Origin: Photorhabdus cinerea
GTDB lineage: Bacteria > Pseudomonadota > Gammaproteobacteria > Enterobacterales > Enterobacteriaceae
Reading direction: 5' to 3'
NCBI RefSeq assembly: GCF_011189575.1
Contig: NZ_PUJW01000053.1
Span: 1-7,707 of the forward strand
DNA length: 7,707 bases
The notes beneath the pieces are model-generated. The model was not told the DNA's origin. It saw only the letters and a list, made by a program, of their open reading frames with translations, and ran no database searches. The position numbers and the translations under genes were made by a program. Positions within the stretch are counted from its first letter, which is position 1. Each line of letters begins with the position of its first letter. Shown in pieces: positions 5,175 through 7,707 of this stretch.

Positions 5175-5798
5175 TTAGTATTCAAACACTTTTATGATTT
5201 CTTTAGTCAGAATTTCAATTTCACCTTTCGCATTACCATCATTAGTTTCAAAGACACTTTGACCATCAAGTATAGACTTTATATAGCTCTGTCTTTGAGA
5301 TATTGCTGTTTTAAACGATGCAATACCGGTTTCTTTGAGATTTTCTTTTAACACACTTAACATTGATGCTTGCTCAATTTTTCGAGTGATCAGAAAACGG
5401 GCTTCAACTTTTCGGCTGTACGCTTGTGCTTCTAAGACTGATGTAACGCTTCCAGCGGCTGAAAAATCAAGGGGACTAGGTGTAACAGGTATAATAACTA
5501 AATCACTAACCATGACCGCCGCTGATGTTATTACAGATAGAGAGCCTGCTCCATCCACGATAACAAAGTCGTATTCCACTAAATCTTTGCGAATACTATA
5601 AACATCTTTTTCACTTGCCGCCGTGAATACATCAAACACACAGTGACCTTCTTCATACCAATTCGTAAGGCTTAACTGTGGATCAGTATCGACAACAGCA
5701 ATGGAATAACCAGCCTTACGCATAGCTGTAGCAACGTTTATAACGGTGGTGGTTTTGCCAGATCCACCTTTAGGATTCAAAAATGATATGACTTTCAC
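5175..5798 (-). CDS. parF: ParF-like partition ATPase (ParA superfamily, type Ib)
   Basis: This 207-residue Walker ATPase drives plasmid segregation by ATP-dependent assembly with ParG. The deviant Walker A box is at 10-17 (KGGSGKTT, with signature lysine K10), the A' motif is VVDTDPQ at 35-41, and Walker B is FVIVDG with D82. The run VIIPVTPSPLDFSAAGSV and the rest of the chain match TP228 ParF almost throughout, from memory. I choose the GTG at 5798 because GAGGG (5809-5805 on the minus strand) sits six bases ahead and it gives MKVISFLNPKGG as in TP228. The TTG at 5804 abuts the GAGGG and cannot be served by it. There is no N-terminal DNA-binding domain, as expected for type Ib. The gene is co-oriented with parG. 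Confidence 0.94.
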   Translation of the reverse strand: MKVISFLNPKGGSGKTTTVINVATAMRKAGYSIAVVDTDPQLSLTNWYEEGHCVFDVFTAASEKDVYSIRKDLVEYDFVIVDGAGSLSVITSAAVMVSDLVIIPVTPSPLDFSAAGSVTSVLEAQAYSRKVEARFLITRKIEQASMLSVLKENLKETGIASFKTAISQRQSYIKSILDGQSVFETNDGNAKGEIEILTKEIIKVFEY

Positions 5799-5813
5799 TC
5801 GCAACCCTCATTT

Positions 5814-5898
5814 GTGTAAATGTGTTTTAACTATTATGTGCATAAGCTAACATTTAATCAATGTGTATTTGTGTAAATACACATTTGTGTTTATGTGT
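5814..5898. repeat. GTGT/ACAC tetramer array upstream of parF (candidate centromere/operator)
   Basis: Five tetramers follow one another at exact 8-bp spacing: 5863 GTGT, 5871 GTGT, 5879 ACAC, 5887 GTGT and 5895 GTGT, with 4-bp AT spacers (attt, aaat, attt, ttat). A second pair at 5814 and 5822 keeps the same spacing, and 5838 has GTGC at the 16-bp continuation. The arrangement copies the known logic of the TP228 parH centromere and operator (tetramers with AT-rich 4-bp spacers), but the tetramer here is GTGT rather than ACTC. Confidence 0.72.
5833..5861 (-). promoter_or_regulatory. parFG promoter
   Basis: On the minus strand TTGATT (5861-5856) and CATAAT (5838-5833) are separated by 17 bp, with transcription expected to start near 5826, about 28 bases before the parF GTG. 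GTGT tetramers lie directly against the -35 side and between the -10 and the start codon, placing the promoter inside the presumed ParG operator. Confidence 0.6.
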
Positions 5899-5993
5899 GC
5901 TAGCATTACTAATATCGTTTTATCCAATAAGCCTGTGCTATAAACGTAATATATAAAGAAAATATCTATATCACACACCTAAATGAATCAACA

Positions 5994-6044
5994 ATGTTGA
6001 TACTTACAGAGGTGCGTGCTATTGTATCAACATAGACGATACAA
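5994..6044 (+). promoter_or_regulatory. mazEF promoter and operator
   Basis: The promoter is TTGATA (5997-6002), a 17-bp spacer and TATTGT (6020-6025). It is embedded in a perfect 10-bp inverted repeat, ATGTTGATAC (5994-6003) and GTATCAACAT (6024-6033), so one arm covers the -35 and the other the -10. A second overlapping repeat pairs TTGTATC (6022-6028) with GATACAA (6038-6044). The middle sequence can therefore pair in two ways. MazE-MazF complexes autoregulate through such sites. Confidence 0.72.
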
Positions 6045-6056
6045 AAGGAGGGTAAC

Positions 6057-6302
6057 ATGGCTCAAGTTATTGTTAAAAAATGGGGTAACAGCCCTTCAGT
6101 GAGACTTCCGGTTGCTATTATGCAAAGTGCAGCACTCAATATTGACGATACAGTAGATGTGGCTGTAGAAGATGGTCGCATTATTATCACTCCGGTAAAA
6201 GCACAAGAGTATTCTTTAGATTTACTGTTGGCTGAAATCACAGCAAAGAATATTCATGAAAAAGTTGATTTTGGGGCTCCAGTAGGAAGGGAGTTAATCT
6301 AA
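6057..6302 (+). CDS. mazE: MazE-like antitoxin (AbrB/SpoVT fold)
   Basis: The 81-residue antitoxin begins with the swapped-hairpin DNA-binding domain (VIVKKWGNSPSVRLPVAIMQSAALNIDDTVDVAVEDGRIIITPV, about 4-48; the KxWGNSxxVRxP motif is diagnostic). Its C-terminal tail (LDLLLAEITAKNIHEKVDFGAP) should bind and block MazF. It is almost the length of E. coli MazE (82 residues). A strong ribosome-binding site GGAGGG (6047-6052) sits four bases before the ATG. The stop overlaps the mazF start (TAATG). Among relatives, the tail wording is nearer chromosomal MazE than ChpS/ChpBI. Confidence 0.93.
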   Translation: MAQVIVKKWGNSPSVRLPVAIMQSAALNIDDTVDVAVEDGRIIITPVKAQEYSLDLLLAEITAKNIHEKVDFGAPVGRELI

Positions 6303-6631
6303 TGGTTTCTCGTTACGTACCAGATTCAGGAGATATGATTTGGATTGATTTTGATCCCGTAGCAGGACATGAACAAGGGGGGCATCGTCTTGCTGTTGTT
6401 CTCAGCCCATTCGCTTATAATAACAAAGTTGGACTATTACTTTGTGTACCTTGTACAACGCAAGGAAAAGGCTATCCCTTTGAAGTTGAACTTAATGCGT
6501 CCGATAGCTACGCTCTCTCCGATCAAGTTACATGCGTAGACTGGAGAGCTAGGAAAGTCACAAAAAAAGGGATTGTAAATGCTTCAGAATTGGCACAAAT
6601 AAGAGCTAAGGCAAAGGCACTAATCGGATAA
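6302..6631 (+). CDS. mazF: MazF-like mRNA endoribonuclease toxin
   Basis: The 109-residue PemK/MazF toxin is expected to cleave mRNA, at ACA in the E. coli homologue. It follows E. coli MazF nearly residue for residue: MVSRYVPDSGDMIWIDFDP at the start, GHEQGGHRLAVVLSP around 22-36, and CVPCTTQGKGYPFEV around 48-62. The catalytic-site residues E24, H28, R29 and T52 are all present. Only a short central loop is shortened relative to the 111-residue E. coli protein. Nothing suggests inactivation. Together with VapBC it gives the window two complete toxin-antitoxin operons. Confidence 0.95.
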   Translation: MVSRYVPDSGDMIWIDFDPVAGHEQGGHRLAVVLSPFAYNNKVGLLLCVPCTTQGKGYPFEVELNASDSYALSDQVTCVDWRARKVTKKGIVNASELAQIRAKAKALIG

Positions 6632-7040
6632 TGAATAATTCAATCTAAGACGTTAGAGCCTCATTAGATCCTATTTTGGATGTTATCTTCACAACAAATA
6701 ATTACTTATGCTCCTGATAAGCGGATATTGACATAACATATTGTTTCATTGGTATATTTTTAACGACACTCATTAATTCTGATGCGGAGGGAATTTAAAC
6801 GATTGCCCCACGAAATTTTCGCAATATAAAAATTGCATTTCTAAAGGAATATTTAGACCGGATTTAATGCCATATTGCCCTGAAAAAGAAGATTGTTTCT
6901 CATTTTTTTACAAGTTGTCTAAAAAATTATAGATGTTTATTTAAATATATAAATTCTGGCATATAAGTTATTTATTAATCATAATGCTCTTTTGAAATTA
7001 AACAATCTGATATAATTGAAAAATATAGAGAGAGGGTAAT
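6632..7040. other. AT-rich non-coding gap between mazF and the DUF262 gene
   Basis: No convincing gene is present on either strand. The longest fragments are under 40 codons without good starts. No strong hairpin with a T-run follows mazF. The downstream 40 bases hold the promoter and ribosome-binding site of the DUF262 gene. The composition is markedly AT-rich and continuous with the DUF262 gene, so this gap probably belongs to that acquired segment. Confidence 0.5.
7008..7016 (+). promoter_or_regulatory. Extended -10 promoter of the DUF262 gene
   Basis: TGATATAAT is a perfect -10 hexamer with the TGn extension, about 25 bases before the ATG at 7041. The -35 region is poor at any normal spacing (TTGAAA at 6992 is only 13 bp away), which is acceptable for an extended -10 promoter. 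AGAGGG at 7031-7036 is the ribosome-binding site, four bases from the ATG. Confidence 0.5.
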
Positions 7041-7581
7041 ATGATAGATTATAGGGTTCGTTCAGTTTCTTTATTAAATTTTAGTGGATGATATTCGTAG
7101 TAAAAAATTAATACCAGACGCATATTTTCAAAGAAATTTGGTCTGGCGAGAAGCACATAAAGTAGATTTTATTGATACAATATTGTCTGGTTATCCTTTT
7201 CCTCAAATATTTATATCGAAAGGGAAAATTGATGTGGATAGAATGATAACAGTTTCTTGTATCGTTGATGGACAGCAAAGAATAAATGCAATAATGCAAT
7301 AATGGAATTTATTGATGATAAGTTTCCTGTGAGAAATAAATATTTTAATGAATTAGATGGTGATGAGAAAGCTAATTTTTTTACTTTATTCTTGTCTATT
7401 GTAGGTAGTGTTAGAAATAAAAATATTATTAATGTATCCTTACTTAAGGAAAAACTGAATTATTTTTCAAATAATCTTCCTGATGATTATAAATTGGCAG
7501 CAAGTGAGGCTGTTAATAATAAAAAAGAAAGACTGTTAAGGGCTGTATATATAGATAAAATAGTTTCTGAATGTGTTAACT
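7041..7581 (+). pseudogene. DUF262-family gene, broken by two frameshifts and a transposon
   Basis: DUF262 proteins (ParB/sulfiredoxin-like fold, as in GmrSD and related restriction or defence systems) are usually several hundred residues. Here the start ATG 7041 reads MIDYRVRSVSLLN and stops at 7089. The main part continues in another frame (DDIRSKKLIPDAYFQRNLVWREA..., with the conserved LSGYPFPQIF and CIVDGQQR), stops at 7300-7302, and resumes in a third stretch (EFIDDKFPV...). Removing one T from the TTTT at 7079-7082 and one copy of the tandem GCAATAAT (centred on about 7290) restores one continuous frame through DGQQRINAIMEFIDDKF. After ANFF near 7380 the sequence no longer follows the family pattern I know, so an internal deletion is possible. 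The transposon removes the 3' end at 7582. The stop-start overlap TAATG at 7300-7304 could allow some reinitiation. Confidence 0.75.
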
Positions 7582-7707
7582 GGGGTCCGCTTGGAAAACG
7601 GAAAATATCCTACGCTAAGCCTATTTATTGCACAGTTCCGCATCAATACTAAAACTCATTATGTGCATTTCGGCGTTTCCGGCGTGCAATCCCACTAAAT
7701 TTCTTGA
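7582..7707 (+). mobile_element. Tn3-family transposon end (right window edge)
   Basis: This is the inverted copy of 2-127, with the tip GGGGTCCGC at 7582 and the element continuing out of the window. It cuts the DUF262-family gene: the reading frame that reaches 7581 runs on into the element and stops at 7652. The five bases before the tip (TAACT) differ from the five after the left-hand tip (TATTG). The two edges therefore do not flank one simple insertion with a 5-bp target duplication. Confidence 0.75.

Noticed and set aside
5799..5804. TTG at 5804 as the parF start
   Set aside because: It directly abuts the GAGGG ribosome-binding site. GTG at 5798 has proper spacing and matches the TP228 N-terminus.
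6642..6700. Terminator after mazF
   Set aside because: Only a 4-bp ATCC/GGAT stem is present, with no T-run.
1..7707. A complete circular plasmid joined at the window ends
   Set aside because: The ends are inverted, not direct, repeats, so they do not support simple circularisation.

Overview
The window looks like the backbone of a mosaic plasmid from a gammaproteobacterium, most likely an enterobacterium. This rests on three things: the parF/parG pair is very close to that of Salmonella plasmid TP228 as I remember it, mazE/mazF closely resemble the E. coli pair, and the replicon is an iteron/DnaA-box type. Base composition shifts along the window, from mid-GC in the replication and transfer-relic half to strongly AT-rich in the parFG, mazEF and DUF262 half, as expected of assembled modules.

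Layout. Both ends are the same 126 bp in opposite orientation and carry a Tn3-family terminal sequence, so the window is the unique DNA between two copies of one transposon end. Positions 128-680 hold only relics, including a possible decayed two-gene operon on the minus strand. Positions 690-1300 are the replication origin: an AT-rich stretch with a tandem AGATCTTT, nine iterons of about 20 bp, DnaA boxes and a stem-loop. The initiator gene repA (2397-1342, minus) points into this origin. Upstream of repA on the same strand lie a nonsense-interrupted small ORF, a MobI-like gene and a broken piece of a traH pilus-assembly gene. These are remains of a conjugation region, with a repeat- and hairpin-rich segment that could hold an oriT.

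Positions 3824-4462 are a complete vapBC toxin-antitoxin operon behind a perfect 20-bp inverted repeat. After a 400-bp gap with one fragmentary reading frame comes the parF/parG partition operon (minus strand). Two arrays of GTGT/ACAC tetramers at exact 8-bp spacing lie upstream of parF and between parF and parG, and are good candidates for the ParG operator and centromere. A complete mazEF operon follows (6057-6631) with a promoter embedded in a 10-bp inverted repeat. The right end holds a DUF262-family gene, usually associated with restriction or phage defence, broken by a 1-bp insertion, an 8-bp tandem duplication and the transposon end.

How it fits together: RepA and the origin maintain the replicon, ParFG segregates it, and VapBC and MazEF would penalise loss. 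Transfer and defence genes have decayed. The window looks like a plasmid core that kept its stability functions while losing mobility genes. No system of wholly unknown type stands out. The most distinctive element is the tetramer array around parFG.
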